Notes: a model not told the origin generated them from the sequence alone. A stretch of 64,000 nt of DNA from JBBRWO01 sp964388455 (GCA_964388455.1 CAYMAN010000005.1:1-64000); one strand, 5' to 3'; shown: positions 24,564 to 32,963, counted from the stretch's first letter. Program-made: numbers and translations.

Positions 24564-25565
24564 CTATCCTGCGAACAGTGATCTGACTGAATCGATCATC
24601 GATCGAACCGCAGTCCGTACCGTGCTCACAGCCGCGTACAGAGGGTTCTCGTCGTACACCTGCTGCGCGCTGTGCACGAGCACGCCGAAGTCGAGGAACG
24701 TATCGTCCATCTCGCCTGCGTGACAGGTGCCACACGTCTCAGGAAGGTTGTTGCGGTTGACCGCAGACTTGCGGTCGTCGGCAGCAAGCACTTGATGCGT
24801 CTCGTGACACTGCCAGCAGGCAGGAGCGTCTGATGCGCCCACCTGATAGGCGCGGCCATGGTAGTAGTCCATGTACTCGACCGTGTACTTCTCGTGGCAC
24901 GACCCGCACATGGCGACCGCTGAGGCGCGAACGGCCTCGTTGCCCGCCGTGTCTTCTTTGCTGGGAATACCGTGTCCGCCGTGGCAGTCGCCACACAGAG
25001 GACGCGGCTTGCCCGGTGCCGAGGAATCGGCTGCGCCGACGGTGGACGAGCTGTCTCCGGGACGGCCTGCCGGCGAGTGCGCCCCACTGGTGTAGAGCGT
25101 GAACGCGTCTTTGTGGCAGTTCTTGCAGGACAGCTTGGCCACCTCGCGCCACTCTTCACCGTTCTTTACGATGGTGTCATGGGGCGTCTTGTACGCGAAG
25201 TCGACGTGGCAGCTGGTGCACGGCACGTTCTTGTGCGCCGAGCCCTGAATTATCTCCGTGTCGACGTACAGGGAGATGATCTTGCCGGCCTGGATCCGCA
25301 TGAGATTCTGGTCACCGTGGCACACGCCGCAACCCGACTTGCCGGCGGTCGGCAACGTCCAGTCGAGGTCGTACGTGGGTTTCAGCGGAGCCTTCTTGGT
25401 GACAGTCGCGGTCTTGGTCGCCGACTTAGACGAGGCAGTGACCGACGCGGGGACAGCTGGCATCGCCGTTGAAGTGGTGGCGGGGGCCGCCAAAGAGACC
25501 CCCGGAAGCCCAATGGCTACCGCAAGCGCACCAGCAACAATGGTCGAGCGCAGAATCATCCGCAA
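24564..25565 (-). CDS. Secreted seven-haem cytochrome c
   Basis: A 333-residue protein with a Sec signal (about 1-27), an Ala/Thr/Lys-rich linker (about 28-65) and seven CXXCH motifs: CGVCH, CTSCH, CKNCH, CGDCH, CGSCH, CWQCH and CGTCH. The C-terminal half (CGSCH..DYYHGRAY..ACWQCHE.H..L) is homologous to the C-terminal part of the next cytochrome, pointing to a shared NapC/NrfH-partner-like or nine-haem fold. Start is either TTG at 25565 (GGGAG at 8 bases) or ATG at 25559. It begins 12 bases after the cytochrome b stop, so it is the first cytochrome c to receive electrons by position. Confidence 0.88.
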   Translation of the reverse strand: MRMILRSTIVAGALAVAIGLPGVSLAAPATTSTAMPAVPASVTASSKSATKTATVTKKAPLKPTYDLDWTLPTAGKSGCGVCHGDQNLMRIQAGKIISLYVDTEIIQGSAHKNVPCTSCHVDFAYKTPHDTIVKNGEEWREVAKLSCKNCHKDAFTLYTSGAHSPAGRPGDSSSTVGAADSSAPGKPRPLCGDCHGGHGIPSKEDTAGNEAVRASAVAMCGSCHEKYTVEYMDYYHGRAYQVGASDAPACWQCHETHQVLAADDRKSAVNRNNLPETCGTCHAGEMDDTFLDFGVLVHSAQQVYDENPLYAAVSTVRTAVRSMIDSVRSLFAG

Positions 25566-25577
25566 CTTCGTTGCTCC

Positions 25578-26441
25578 CTAGACCTGGTCTGCCACGGGTA
25601 CCGCCGGAGCGTGCTCCATACCGGGAGCCTTGGCATCGTGCGCACGGTCATCGCCATGTGCGTCACCGTGATCGCCATGCTCGGCGTGGGGCCTGTCCAG
25701 AAAACCCAGACCGAAGAAGTCCAGGAACGCCGGGAGGTCCTCGGTGACTGAGAGGTACACGTGAATCGTGGTGAGAACAATGAACAGCCAGTTGATGAGG
25801 TAGTGGATGGTTCTGACCCACCACACACCGCTGGCGCCGATGAGTCCGGCAACAAGCTGCTGGAGGCTGACATCGACGATCGGCAACATGAGTCGCCAGA
25901 GCATCAGGCCGGTGATGGCCTGTGCGATCAGCAGCGGCACGAACAGCGTGTACGTGCCCTTCTGCATGATGTTGTACTTGCCCAGGTGCGGCTTGGACGG
26001 CTTCACGAAGATGTAATACAGAATGACCTTCGGGGCCGTGGTGAGGTCGCGCTTGCTGATGGCGAACTCGCGATAGTCACGACGGCGCGAGCCGAACGCG
26101 TACCACAGGCGCACGATCAGGTTGACGATCACGATGATCATCGCGATGTAGTGCACCCACTGCATGAACGCACGGCCACCGTTGAAGAACGGGAACCGAA
26201 TGTACATGCCCGACACGCCCAGCGCGATCATGGCAGCGACGTGCTGGAAGTGCAGAAGCTTGGGAAGTGCAGGAATAGGTCCGCCTTCATGCGCAGGCCA
26301 CTCCCAACCGACAAACCTTCGTTTAGCGCGACCAGTCAGGATGTTGCCGAGGAAGTGGCCTGAGAGCGCCACAACAATCACCACATAGAGCGTGGTGAAC
26401 ACGACATCGATCCAGACGTTAAGCTGCGTCAGTCCGATCAA
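25578..26441 (-). CDS. Di-haem cytochrome b, quinone-linked membrane subunit
   Basis: A 287-residue integral membrane protein of the FdnI/HyaC-like b561 type with about five transmembrane helices. Conserved His in membrane segments (LLHFQHVAAMI, WVHYIAM, IHYLINW, TIHVYLS) are candidate haem b ligands. The C-terminal tail from about residue 250 is rich in His, Asp and Ala and may bind metal. The TTG start at 26441 is preceded by GGGGGTG. As first gene of the operon with 7-, 13- and 20-haem cytochromes it is the probable menaquinone contact. It may also serve the hydrogenase and formate dehydrogenase, which lack cytochrome b genes here. Confidence 0.88.
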   Translation of the reverse strand: MIGLTQLNVWIDVVFTTLYVVIVVALSGHFLGNILTGRAKRRFVGWEWPAHEGGPIPALPKLLHFQHVAAMIALGVSGMYIRFPFFNGGRAFMQWVHYIAMIIVIVNLIVRLWYAFGSRRRDYREFAISKRDLTTAPKVILYYIFVKPSKPHLGKYNIMQKGTYTLFVPLLIAQAITGLMLWRLMLPIVDVSLQQLVAGLIGASGVWWVRTIHYLINWLFIVLTTIHVYLSVTEDLPAFLDFFGLGFLDRPHAEHGDHGDAHGDDRAHDAKAPGMEHAPAVPVADQV

Positions 26442-26563
26442 CTGACACCCCCTACTCCCTTGTATCCGTCACCTGTCAGGTACGGCTGATGCGTAGTTAG
26501 GCACGTGCAGGCACGCAAAGTCCGCAGGCGATTACCGGCCACCGGCGGCGCAGCCCCTACGCT

Positions 26564-26579
26564 TGTAACAGCAGTTACA
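26564..26579. promoter_or_regulatory. CRP/FNR-like palindromic operator, site 3
   Basis: TGTAACA-GC-AGTTACA, one mismatch from the palindrome of sites 1 and 2 and with the same 2-base centre. It lies 123 bases upstream of the cytochrome b start, within a 205-base gene-free stretch. Confidence 0.5.
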
Positions 26580-26646
26580 CGCATACTAGGGTGCTGCACG
26601 ACGGAGTGTCAACGAACACGCCGAGCCGATACTTGTCGCGCATCGA

Positions 26647-26889
26647 TTACACGTCCTCGATTAGTCCGCGCGCGTTGATCAGGATACCCGCCGCATCGAG
26701 GTACGTGGCGGCCCGCTCTTCGTCGGCGAGTTCGAGACGCAGGGCGATGCCACACCTCGAACCGAGCGTCTTGGGTGCCGGCATCGGAACGACATCTATC
26801 CCGAGGTCACCGAGCAGCGCCTCGGCGTCGAGCGCCGCGTGCGTCGACTCGAAGCCGAATGCGGCGAACTCACGTGGGGCCCGGGTCAC
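26647..26889 (-). CDS. DUF3343 putative Se/S carrier-like protein
   Basis: An 80-residue protein with the family pattern: FESTHAALDAEALL, then a central VPMPAPKTLGSRCGIALRL containing the single Cys, as in DUF3343 proteins described as putative Se/S carriers. GTG start at 26889 overlaps the cysteine desulfurase stop (GTGA), so the two are translationally coupled. The neighbourhood of desulfurase, Moco genes and a UGA-containing formate dehydrogenase supports a role in delivering sulfur or selenium, but this is inference. Confidence 0.8.
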   Translation of the reverse strand: MTRAPREFAAFGFESTHAALDAEALLGDLGIDVVPMPAPKTLGSRCGIALRLELADEERAATYLDAAGILINARGLIEDV

Positions 26890-28076
26890 GGCTGCTCACC
26901 CGCGAGCTCCGCGAGCGCGGACAGCGCGGCGTCCACGTCGCTGTCCGTGTTACCGAAGCCGATGCCGAACCGCAGCGCCCCAGTGTCGAGCGTGCCGAGC
27001 GTGCGGTGGGCCCACGGCGCACAATGAAGCCCGGCTCGGGCAGCGATTCCATAGCGGCGATCCAGGGCGAATGCGAGCCTGTCCGCATCGATGCGCTCAT
27101 GTGTGACTGACAGCACCGGCACGCGAACCTCCGCCGGCTCAGGCCCGAGCACGCGGAACCCGCCGATGCCGAGAATCCCCTCATGGAGCCGGCGCGAGAG
27201 GCGACGCTCCTCGAGACGCTGTGCTGTGGCGTGAACGCTCAGGAAGCGTGCGGCGGCACCCAGCCCTGCGATGCCGGGAGTGTTGGGAGTCCCGGCCTCG
27301 TAGCGATCAGGTCGCGCGGCGGGCGCCCCCTCGTCCTCGCTCGAGCCGCCGCCGGTGCCGCCGAGCACCAGTGGATTGGGGTTCACATCCGGCGACAGAT
27401 ACAGGACGCCGACACCCTGCGGTCCGAGCAACCCTTTGTGGCCCGAGCAAGCCCAGGCATCCGCACCCAGGGTCGCGAGGTCAACGTCGATGTGTCCGCC
27501 CGCCTGCGCCCCGTCCACCAGCATCATAGCGCCGTGCGCGTGGGCGATATCCGCGAGATCCGCGACGGGCTGGATTGCGCCGGTCAGGTTGCTGGCGTGT
27601 TGACAGACAACAGCCGCAGTTCGAGCGGCGGCTACGGCGGTCTCGACCTCGTCGGGATCGACCGTGCCGGTCTCGTCGGCCTCTACGACCACGAGTTCGA
27701 CGCCGAGCGCCGCCAGCGCGTAGAGCGGCCTGGCGACGGCGTTGTGCTCCATCGAGCATGCCACGACCCGGTCGCCCGGCTTGATCAGGCCACGGAGCAC
27801 CATGTTCATCGCCTCGGTGCAGCCGGGCTGAAAGAGCAGATCACGCGCGTTGGGCGCGCCGAGAAGCGCTGCGATGTCACGACGGGACTCGTGGATGAGG
27901 CGCGTGGTCGCCATCGCGAGTCGGTACGCACCGCGTCCGGGATTGCCACCATAAAGCGTCAGCGCATCATGGACCGCCGACACGACCTCAGGCGGCTTGG
28001 GCCACGACGTCGCCCCGTGGTCCAGATAGATGGTCTCGGCGTTGACCGTCGTCTGGCTGTCGCGCGTGTCAGTCAC
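26886..28076 (-). CDS. Cysteine desulfurase family protein (class V aminotransferase)
   Basis: A 396-residue PLP enzyme. The PLP Lys is in SGHKGLLGPQG. The pyridine-binding Asp is in LVDGAQ and the cofactor His in CSMEHNAV. The catalytic-loop Cys is in ARAGLHCAPWAH. The sequence matches the desulfurase subfamily found with selD and DUF3343 genes rather than housekeeping IscS or SufS. Reaction: release of S (or Se) from cysteine (or selenocysteine) as an enzyme persulfide. GTG start at 28076, three bases after the mogA stop, so it is in the same transcript as the Moco genes. It could sulfurate the formate dehydrogenase cofactor (with FdhD) or feed SelD. Confidence 0.88.
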   Translation of the reverse strand: MTDTRDSQTTVNAETIYLDHGATSWPKPPEVVSAVHDALTLYGGNPGRGAYRLAMATTRLIHESRRDIAALLGAPNARDLLFQPGCTEAMNMVLRGLIKPGDRVVACSMEHNAVARPLYALAALGVELVVVEADETGTVDPDEVETAVAAARTAAVVCQHASNLTGAIQPVADLADIAHAHGAMMLVDGAQAGGHIDVDLATLGADAWACSGHKGLLGPQGVGVLYLSPDVNPNPLVLGGTGGGSSEDEGAPAARPDRYEAGTPNTPGIAGLGAAARFLSVHATAQRLEERRLSRRLHEGILGIGGFRVLGPEPAEVRVPVLSVTHERIDADRLAFALDRRYGIAARAGLHCAPWAHRTLGTLDTGALRFGIGFGNTDSDVDAALSALAELAGEQP

Positions 28077-28079
28077 GCG

Positions 28080-28565
28080 CTAGCCGTGCCCGCCGCCGCA
28101 CACCATCTCGACCGCATGCTCGAGCTGGGGTGCGATGAAGCCGAATGACTCTCGGGCGGCCTTCTCGGAACCGGGAAGGTTGATGATGACGGTCTGGCCG
28201 CGCTGCGCGGCGGTCGCGCGCGAGAGCATGGCGCGCTTGGTGACTTTGAGTGACTCGGAGCGGAGGTACTCGGCGATGCCGGGGACGGGGCGCTCAGCGA
28301 TGTCCATGGTGGCTTCGGGGGTTACGTCGCGCGGACCGAGGCCGGTGCCGCCGCACGAGAAGACGATATCGGCATCCTCGACGTCACACATCTCGGCGAG
28401 CGAGGCGGCGATACACTCACGATCGTCGGGGCAGACGTGGTAGGCGACTACCAGCCAGCCGGCTGCCTCGGCGAGCTCGATGAGCGCGCGGCCGGCGGTG
28501 TCCTCGGCCTCACCTGCAGAACGGGTGTCGGAGCAGGTCAGGACGCCGATGCGGAGTTCTGCCAC
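28080..28565 (-). CDS. mogA: Molybdopterin adenylyltransferase
   Basis: A 161-residue MogA/MoaB-fold protein. It starts at GTG 28565 with AAGGGGAG at 7 bases; the longer frame upstream is Arg/Pro-rich and lies inside the MOSC gene. Motifs GVLTCSDTRSAGEAEDTAG near the N-terminus, SCGGTGLGPRDVTPEA in the middle and INLPGSEKAARESF near the end match the MPT-binding and ATP-binding loops of the family. It adenylates molybdopterin before MoeA inserts the metal. It sits between the MOSC and desulfurase genes. Confidence 0.92.
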   Translation of the reverse strand: MAELRIGVLTCSDTRSAGEAEDTAGRALIELAEAAGWLVVAYHVCPDDRECIAASLAEMCDVEDADIVFSCGGTGLGPRDVTPEATMDIAERPVPGIAEYLRSESLKVTKRAMLSRATAAQRGQTVIINLPGSEKAARESFGFIAPQLEHAVEMVCGGGHG

Positions 28566-28569
28566 GGTG

Positions 28570-29175
28570 CTACTCCCCTTCCGGGCTTGTGGTGACGCGG
28601 TTGCAGTTCTTCTCCGAGCGGGCCTCGGCTTTGGCGGCCTCCTCGGCGGCCTCCTTGGCGCGCTCGGCTGCGAACTCGGCGATGGACTCGGGCGAGGTGC
28701 GATCGCAGGTGCCGTCGCCGATAGAGAGCGTGGTGATGGTGTCGCCGACCTCGACGTCGCCGGCCTGGCGGACCACGGCGAAGATGCCCTCGCGCGGCAT
28801 GACACAGTCACCGGCCTGGTAGTAGATGGCGCACTTGGTGTGGCAGACCTTGCCGATCTGGCTGATCTCGAGAATCACCGAGTCACCGATCTGGATCTGG
28901 CTGCCCATGGGCAACGCGAGCAGGTCGATGCCGGTGGTGGTGATGTTCTCGGCGAAGTCCCCGGCGTCCACGTCGAGGCCCTTGGCCTGCATGGTGCCGA
29001 TCGACTCTGCCGAGAGGAGCGAGACCTGGCGATGCCAGTCGCCCGCGTGCGCGTCGGTGTCGAATCCTCGGTCGAGGATGAGGGTGCCGCGGGTGCCGGG
29101 TGTCTTGCGCATGGTCTTCTTGGGGCTCAGGTTGACCGAGGTTACGGTGCCGGGGCCGGGCAGGGGTGCTGTCAT
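28570..29175 (-). CDS. MOSC domain protein
   Basis: A 201-residue protein. The MOSC domain covers about residues 1-150 (VTSVNLSP near the start, GFDTDAHAGDWHRQVSLLS, GDFAENITTTGID, GKVCHTKCAIYYQAGDCVMPREGIFA), with the Cys residues expected of a sulfur-carrying beta barrel. A C-terminal charged, Ala/Glu-rich helical tail of about 50 residues ends with a Cys. ATG at 29175 overlaps the moaC stop (ATGA). MOSC proteins are predicted to carry sulfur to metal-cofactor enzymes. Confidence 0.85.
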   Translation of the reverse strand: MTAPLPGPGTVTSVNLSPKKTMRKTPGTRGTLILDRGFDTDAHAGDWHRQVSLLSAESIGTMQAKGLDVDAGDFAENITTTGIDLLALPMGSQIQIGDSVILEISQIGKVCHTKCAIYYQAGDCVMPREGIFAVVRQAGDVEVGDTITTLSIGDGTCDRTSPESIAEFAAERAKEAAEEAAKAEARSEKNCNRVTTSPEGE

Positions 29176-29795
29176 CAGGTGTTCTCCTCGCGGGTCCACA
29201 GGCCGGACTTGCCGCCTTCTTTGCGAAGCAGGCAGACGTCTGAGATGACCATGCCTCGGTCAACGGCCTTACACATATCGTACACGGTCAGCGCAGCGAC
29301 GCTGGCTGCCGTGAGCGCTTCCATCTCGATGCCGGTCTTGCCGTCGACTTCGACGGTGGCCGTGATGCGGATTCCGGTGCGCGCGCTGAGTGCCGGGCCG
29401 TTCGACGGCGCGGGAACGGCGGAACGCTCCGGCACGAGCTCGACGGCAGCGTGGGTGATGTTGAGCGGGTGGCACATCGGGATGAGCTCGGCGGTGCGCT
29501 TGGCGGCCATGATGCCGGCGATGCGCGCCGTGGCGAGCACGTCGCCTTTGGGTGCCGAGCCGGTCACGATCATCTCGAGGGTGGCAGGTGCCATCGCGAT
29601 GAAAGCGCCGGCGACGGCCACGCGATGGGTGACGGGCTTGTCGGCGACGTCGACCATACGTGCGGCGCCCGTGGCGTCCAAGTGCGTGAGTGCGCCCGGC
29701 GCGACGTGGACGGCGGGGTGCTGCGGGGTGTCGGGCGCGGCGGTGGGGGTGTCGGGTGTGCCCGTGGGGGGCGTGTCGGGGGTCTCGGCGGGCAT
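29175..29795 (-). CDS. moaC: Cyclic pyranopterin monophosphate synthase
   Basis: A 206-residue protein. Residues about 35-206 match MoaC: HLDATGAARMVDVADKPVTHRVA, KGDVLATARIAGIMAAKRTAELIPMCHPL (active-site Lys and His-containing block), GKTGIEMEALTAASVAALTVYDMCKAVD. The first 34 residues are a Pro/Thr-rich extension, unusual for MoaC. ATG at 29795, three bases after the moaA stop. It acts after MoaA on the cyclic GTP intermediate. Confidence 0.95.
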   Translation of the reverse strand: MPAETPDTPPTGTPDTPTAAPDTPQHPAVHVAPGALTHLDATGAARMVDVADKPVTHRVAVAGAFIAMAPATLEMIVTGSAPKGDVLATARIAGIMAAKRTAELIPMCHPLNITHAAVELVPERSAVPAPSNGPALSARTGIRITATVEVDGKTGIEMEALTAASVAALTVYDMCKAVDRGMVISDVCLLRKEGGKSGLWTREENT

Positions 29796-29798
29796 GGG

Positions 29799-30833
29799 TC
29801 AGCCTCCGATCTGGGACATGCGACGGTCGGTTCCGACGCGGTCCTGGTGGTTTTCGGGCTTGTCGTGCAGGCTCTGGCGGATGACGGCGCGGATGTCGTC
29901 GTCGGTGCCGGAGCGGAGTACAGAGCGCACGTCGAGTTCTGCGTCCGAGAAGAGACACGGACGCAGGCGACCGTCGGCGGTGAGTCTCAGGCGGTTGCAT
30001 TCACTGCAGAAGTGGTGCGACAGCGGCGAGATGACGCCGATGGTCCCGGGCGCGCCGGAGAAGCGGTAGTACTTCGCGGGTCCCCAACCGCCCGGTGCCG
30101 AGTCGCGCTCGACGGCGACGAGCTCGCCGAGACCGGCAGCGACACCCTCGGCTGAGATGCGGGCGATGACCTCGTCGGACGGCATGGTGTCGTCGCGCGT
30201 CCAGCCGTCGGTCTCTACGCCGCCGTCGGAGTGGCAACCCGCGCCCTCCTCGGCGATTCCGACGGGCATGTACTCGATGAAGCGTACGTGCAGCGGACGA
30301 TCGAGCGTGAGCTTCGCGAAGCCGAGCAGGTCCTGCTGAAGCGAGCGGACCACGACGACGTTGAGCTTGATGGGCTTGAAGCCGACGTCGAAGGCCGCGT
30401 CGATGCCGGCGAGTGCGTCGGCGAGCTTGCCTCCGCGGGTGATGCGCTCGTAGACGTCGGGGTCAAGCGAGTCGAGGCTGATGTTGACGCGCTCGAGGCC
30501 GGCGTCGCGCAGATCGTGCGCGAACTTGGGCAGCAGCGTGGCGTTGGTAGTCAACGCGATGGACTCGAGGCCGGTGATGGCGCGGAGGCGACGCACGTGG
30601 TCGACGACACCGTGTCGGACCAGCGGCTCGCCGCCGGTGAGGCGGATCTTGCCGATGCCTTCACCCACGGCGATTCCGGCGAAGCGTTCGATCTCCTCGA
30701 GGGAGAGCATCTCGTCATGCGGCTTGAAGGCTACGCCCTCGGCGGGCATGCAGTAGACGCATCGCAGGTTGCAGCGATCTGTCAAGGAGATGCGGAGGTA
30801 GTCTATGCGGCGACCGAATGTGTCTGTGGCCAC
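29799..30833 (-). CDS. moaA: GTP 3',8-cyclase
   Basis: A 344-residue radical-SAM enzyme for the first step of molybdopterin synthesis. N-terminal cluster motif CNLRCVYC, then RLTGGEPLVR, and a C-terminal second-cluster motif with FCSECNRLRLTADGRLRPCLF. GTG at 30833 (GGAGGAGA at about 8 bases) gives the expected length; the track-length extension upstream is Arg-rich and lies inside mobB. A stretch with a Cys-His pair (EEGAGCHSDGGVE) in the middle is a small insertion. The start overlaps the mobB stop by one base. Confidence 0.95.
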   Translation of the reverse strand: MATDTFGRRIDYLRISLTDRCNLRCVYCMPAEGVAFKPHDEMLSLEEIERFAGIAVGEGIGKIRLTGGEPLVRHGVVDHVRRLRAITGLESIALTTNATLLPKFAHDLRDAGLERVNISLDSLDPDVYERITRGGKLADALAGIDAAFDVGFKPIKLNVVVVRSLQQDLLGFAKLTLDRPLHVRFIEYMPVGIAEEGAGCHSDGGVETDGWTRDDTMPSDEVIARISAEGVAAGLGELVAVERDSAPGGWGPAKYYRFSGAPGTIGVISPLSHHFCSECNRLRLTADGRLRPCLFSDAELDVRSVLRSGTDDDIRAVIRQSLHDKPENHQDRVGTDRRMSQIGG

Positions 30834-31438
30834 TAGATCTCTCCTCCGTCCGGCGTGGTCCCCGAGGGCACCGTGCTCAGACAGTCCTCGTCGCCTTCGG
30901 CTCCTGCGGAACTGCGCGCGGTACCCCCGGGGACCACGCCTGCCAGGTAGCGGGTGCACACCATATCTGCCACTGCGATTGCATCCTCTAGACCGAACAG
31001 CGGGACGCCTTCAGGTGCTAGATCCGGGTTGTCGGTCACCAAGGCCACTAGCTCCTCCGGGGTGGAGATCAGGGACTCGCTTCTTGCTCGCCTCGATATC
31101 TCGATGCGTTGAGTGGCCTCGCGCTTGAAGCCCTCGGTGAGGAGGATATCGGCGCCAGAGTCAGTGGCGATCGTCGCCAGCTCTGGCAGCGTGTACTCGC
31201 GCTCTACTTTTGCGATGAGACTGAACTTATCGGGGCTTGAGACCATTGTGGTGACGGCGCCGGCTCGGGCGTGGCGCCAGGAGTCCTTACCGGGGACGTC
31301 GATGTCGTAGTCGTGGACGTGGTGCTTCACGGTGGCTACGCGCACGCCTCGGCTCGAGAGCTCGCGGATGAGCTTCTCGAGGAAGGTGGTCTTGCCGGAG
31401 TCGCCCTTGCCGACGATGGAAACGATCGGAACCGTCAC
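30833..31438 (-). CDS. mobB: Molybdopterin-guanine dinucleotide biosynthesis adaptor
   Basis: A 201-residue P-loop GTPase. Walker A GKGDSGKTT is near residue 10; KHHVHDYDIDVPGKDSWRH and ILLTEGFKRE match MobB. GTG start at 31438 overlaps the upstream stop (TAGTG), consistent with coupling and the lack of a clear ribosome binding site. The C-terminal 40 residues are acidic and low in complexity. It assists the MobA domain encoded two genes upstream. Confidence 0.9.
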   Translation of the reverse strand: MTVPIVSIVGKGDSGKTTFLEKLIRELSSRGVRVATVKHHVHDYDIDVPGKDSWRHARAGAVTTMVSSPDKFSLIAKVEREYTLPELATIATDSGADILLTEGFKREATQRIEISRRARSESLISTPEELVALVTDNPDLAPEGVPLFGLEDAIAVADMVCTRYLAGVVPGGTARSSAGAEGDEDCLSTVPSGTTPDGGEI

Positions 31439-31656
31439 TAGAAGCAGCCGAGATCGCAGTTGTGGACGCGCACTCCGGCCATATCCGCGGCGGTACCGGC
31501 GACCTTGTACGGGATGCCGGTGTCCTCGGCGAACTTGCGAAGCACAGGGCATGTGACCTTTTCGTCGACGGACTTGGCCTTGATGGCGTCCATCATTTCA
31601 GGTGTGACCTGCTCGACCCAGCGGGGATCGTGTGTCTTGGGACCCTTGTCGCTCAT
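31438..31656 (-). CDS. Small Cys-containing protein of Moco locus
   Basis: A 72-residue protein: Lys/Asp-rich start, then CPVLRKFAEDTGIPYKVAGTAADMAGVRVHNC and the terminal motif CDLGCF. The repeated 'tgiPyKVAgtAdmaGv' pattern suggests a small helix-turn-helix-like fold with a C-terminal Cys pair. I recall similar short proteins ending C-x-LGCF near Moco genes, but know no function. It is coupled at both ends, overlapping moeA by four bases and mobB by one. Confidence 0.75.
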   Translation of the reverse strand: MSDKGPKTHDPRWVEQVTPEMMDAIKAKSVDEKVTCPVLRKFAEDTGIPYKVAGTAADMAGVRVHNCDLGCF

Positions 31657-32963
31657 ACGGTGCCTTCTTCCATGTCGAGCCGGACGCAGTCGACCTGCGT
31701 GCCGGCGGGGAACACGCCTTCGTCCGCGGGGAGGACGACGAAGCAGTTGCCGCGGTGGGCGGCGGTGAGCAACGCCGAGGACTGGCTGTGCGGCAGCGAC
31801 GCCAGGTAGCCGTCGCCGGACGGATCACGCTCGATTCTGCCGCGCAGGTAGTAGCGACGGTCCTGCTTCTTCTTCACGTCATGCGCGAGTCGTGCCACCG
31901 TCACCGGCCGATCGATCGCCGAGAAGCCCATCATGCGACGGAGCGCCGGGCGCACGAAGATCTCGAAGCCGACGTAGGTGCTGGTGGGATTGCCCGGCAG
32001 GCCGAAGAACGGCACTCCCCGGATCGAGCCGAGCGTCTGCGGATTGCCGGGGCGCATCTTGACCTTGGCGAACGCGAGCTCGCCGAGTTCCTCGAGAATC
32101 GGCTTCACGAAGTCGAAGTCGCCCACTGACACGCCGCCGCTGGTCAGGATGAAGTCGCACTCCTCGGCGGCGAGATTGAAGGCGTCGCGCGTGGCATCGA
32201 GGTCGTCGAGGACGATCGGGTAGCGGACGGGAATCGCGCCGGCTGCAAGAACCTGAGCGGCGATCGAGTAGCTGTTGGAGTTGCGGATCTTGCCCGGACC
32301 CGGCTTCTCGGCGACCTCGACGAGTTCGCTGCCGGTCGAGAGCACGGCGACGCGCGGGCGGCGGCGGACGCTGACGGTGGCGTGGCCGGTCGACGCGAGC
32401 AGGCCGATGCCCGCCGGGCCGAGCACGTCGCCGGCCTCGATGACGACGTCACCGGCGCACACCTCCTCGCCCTGCAGCCGGATGTGCTCGCCCAGGCGCG
32501 GCTCGAGCTCGAAAGCGACCGTGGAGCCGAGACCACCATCGCCGGCGACCACGCGGGTGCGCTCGACCATCACGACGCTGTCGGCGCCTGAGGGTACGGC
32601 GGCACCAGTCATGATGCGGGCGGCCTCGCCGGGACCGACTTGGATGCCGGCGACGTCGTCGCCGGCGCCGATGTGTGCGATGACGAGCAGCTGGCCGGGG
32701 TTCTCGGCGGTAGCGCCTTCGAGGTCGGCGGCGCGAACGGCGAACCCGTCCATCGCCGAGTTATCGAACGGCGCAACGTCGATGTCGCTCACCGCGTCCT
32801 CGGCGAGAACGCGGCCGAGCGCGTCGAGCAGCGATACCTGCTCGGCGGGCATCGGCGCGATGCGGTCGAAGACGAGCTCGCGCGCCTCCTCGACGGTCAT
32901 GACCGGAATCGACACGTCGGAATCCGCGATGGGCCTGGGTGCGGGAGTCGGGGTCGGGCTCAT
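31653..32963 (-). CDS. moeA: Molybdopterin molybdotransferase
   Basis: A 436-residue protein inserting molybdate (or tungstate) into adenylated molybdopterin. Domain order as in MoeA: N-terminal PFDNSAMDGFAVRAADL, the MoaB-like domain with PRVAVLSTGSELVEV, SNSYSIAAQ and LTSGGVSVGDFDFVK, GLPGNPTS, then a C-terminal beta domain ending SQSSALLTAA. ATG at 32963 with GAGGAGGA 7 bases upstream. The N-terminus carries a short Pro/Thr-rich tail. It directly follows the mobA-fdhD gene. Only one moeA is seen, so Mo/W selectivity is not separated here by paralogues. Confidence 0.95.
   Translation of the reverse strand: MSPTPTPAPRPIADSDVSIPVMTVEEARELVFDRIAPMPAEQVSLLDALGRVLAEDAVSDIDVAPFDNSAMDGFAVRAADLEGATAENPGQLLVIAHIGAGDDVAGIQVGPGEAARIMTGAAVPSGADSVVMVERTRVVAGDGGLGSTVAFELEPRLGEHIRLQGEEVCAGDVVIEAGDVLGPAGIGLLASTGHATVSVRRRPRVAVLSTGSELVEVAEKPGPGKIRNSNSYSIAAQVLAAGAIPVRYPIVLDDLDATRDAFNLAAEECDFILTSGGVSVGDFDFVKPILEELGELAFAKVKMRPGNPQTLGSIRGVPFFGLPGNPTSTYVGFEIFVRPALRRMMGFSAIDRPVTVARLAHDVKKKQDRRYYLRGRIERDPSGDGYLASLPHSQSSALLTAAHRGNCFVVLPADEGVFPAGTQVDCVRLDMEEGTV

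Noticed and set aside
24505..24735. Longer N-terminus of the 13-haem cytochrome
   Set aside because: The extension overlaps the upstream cytochrome gene and has shadow-frame composition; the internal ATG is followed by a signal peptide.
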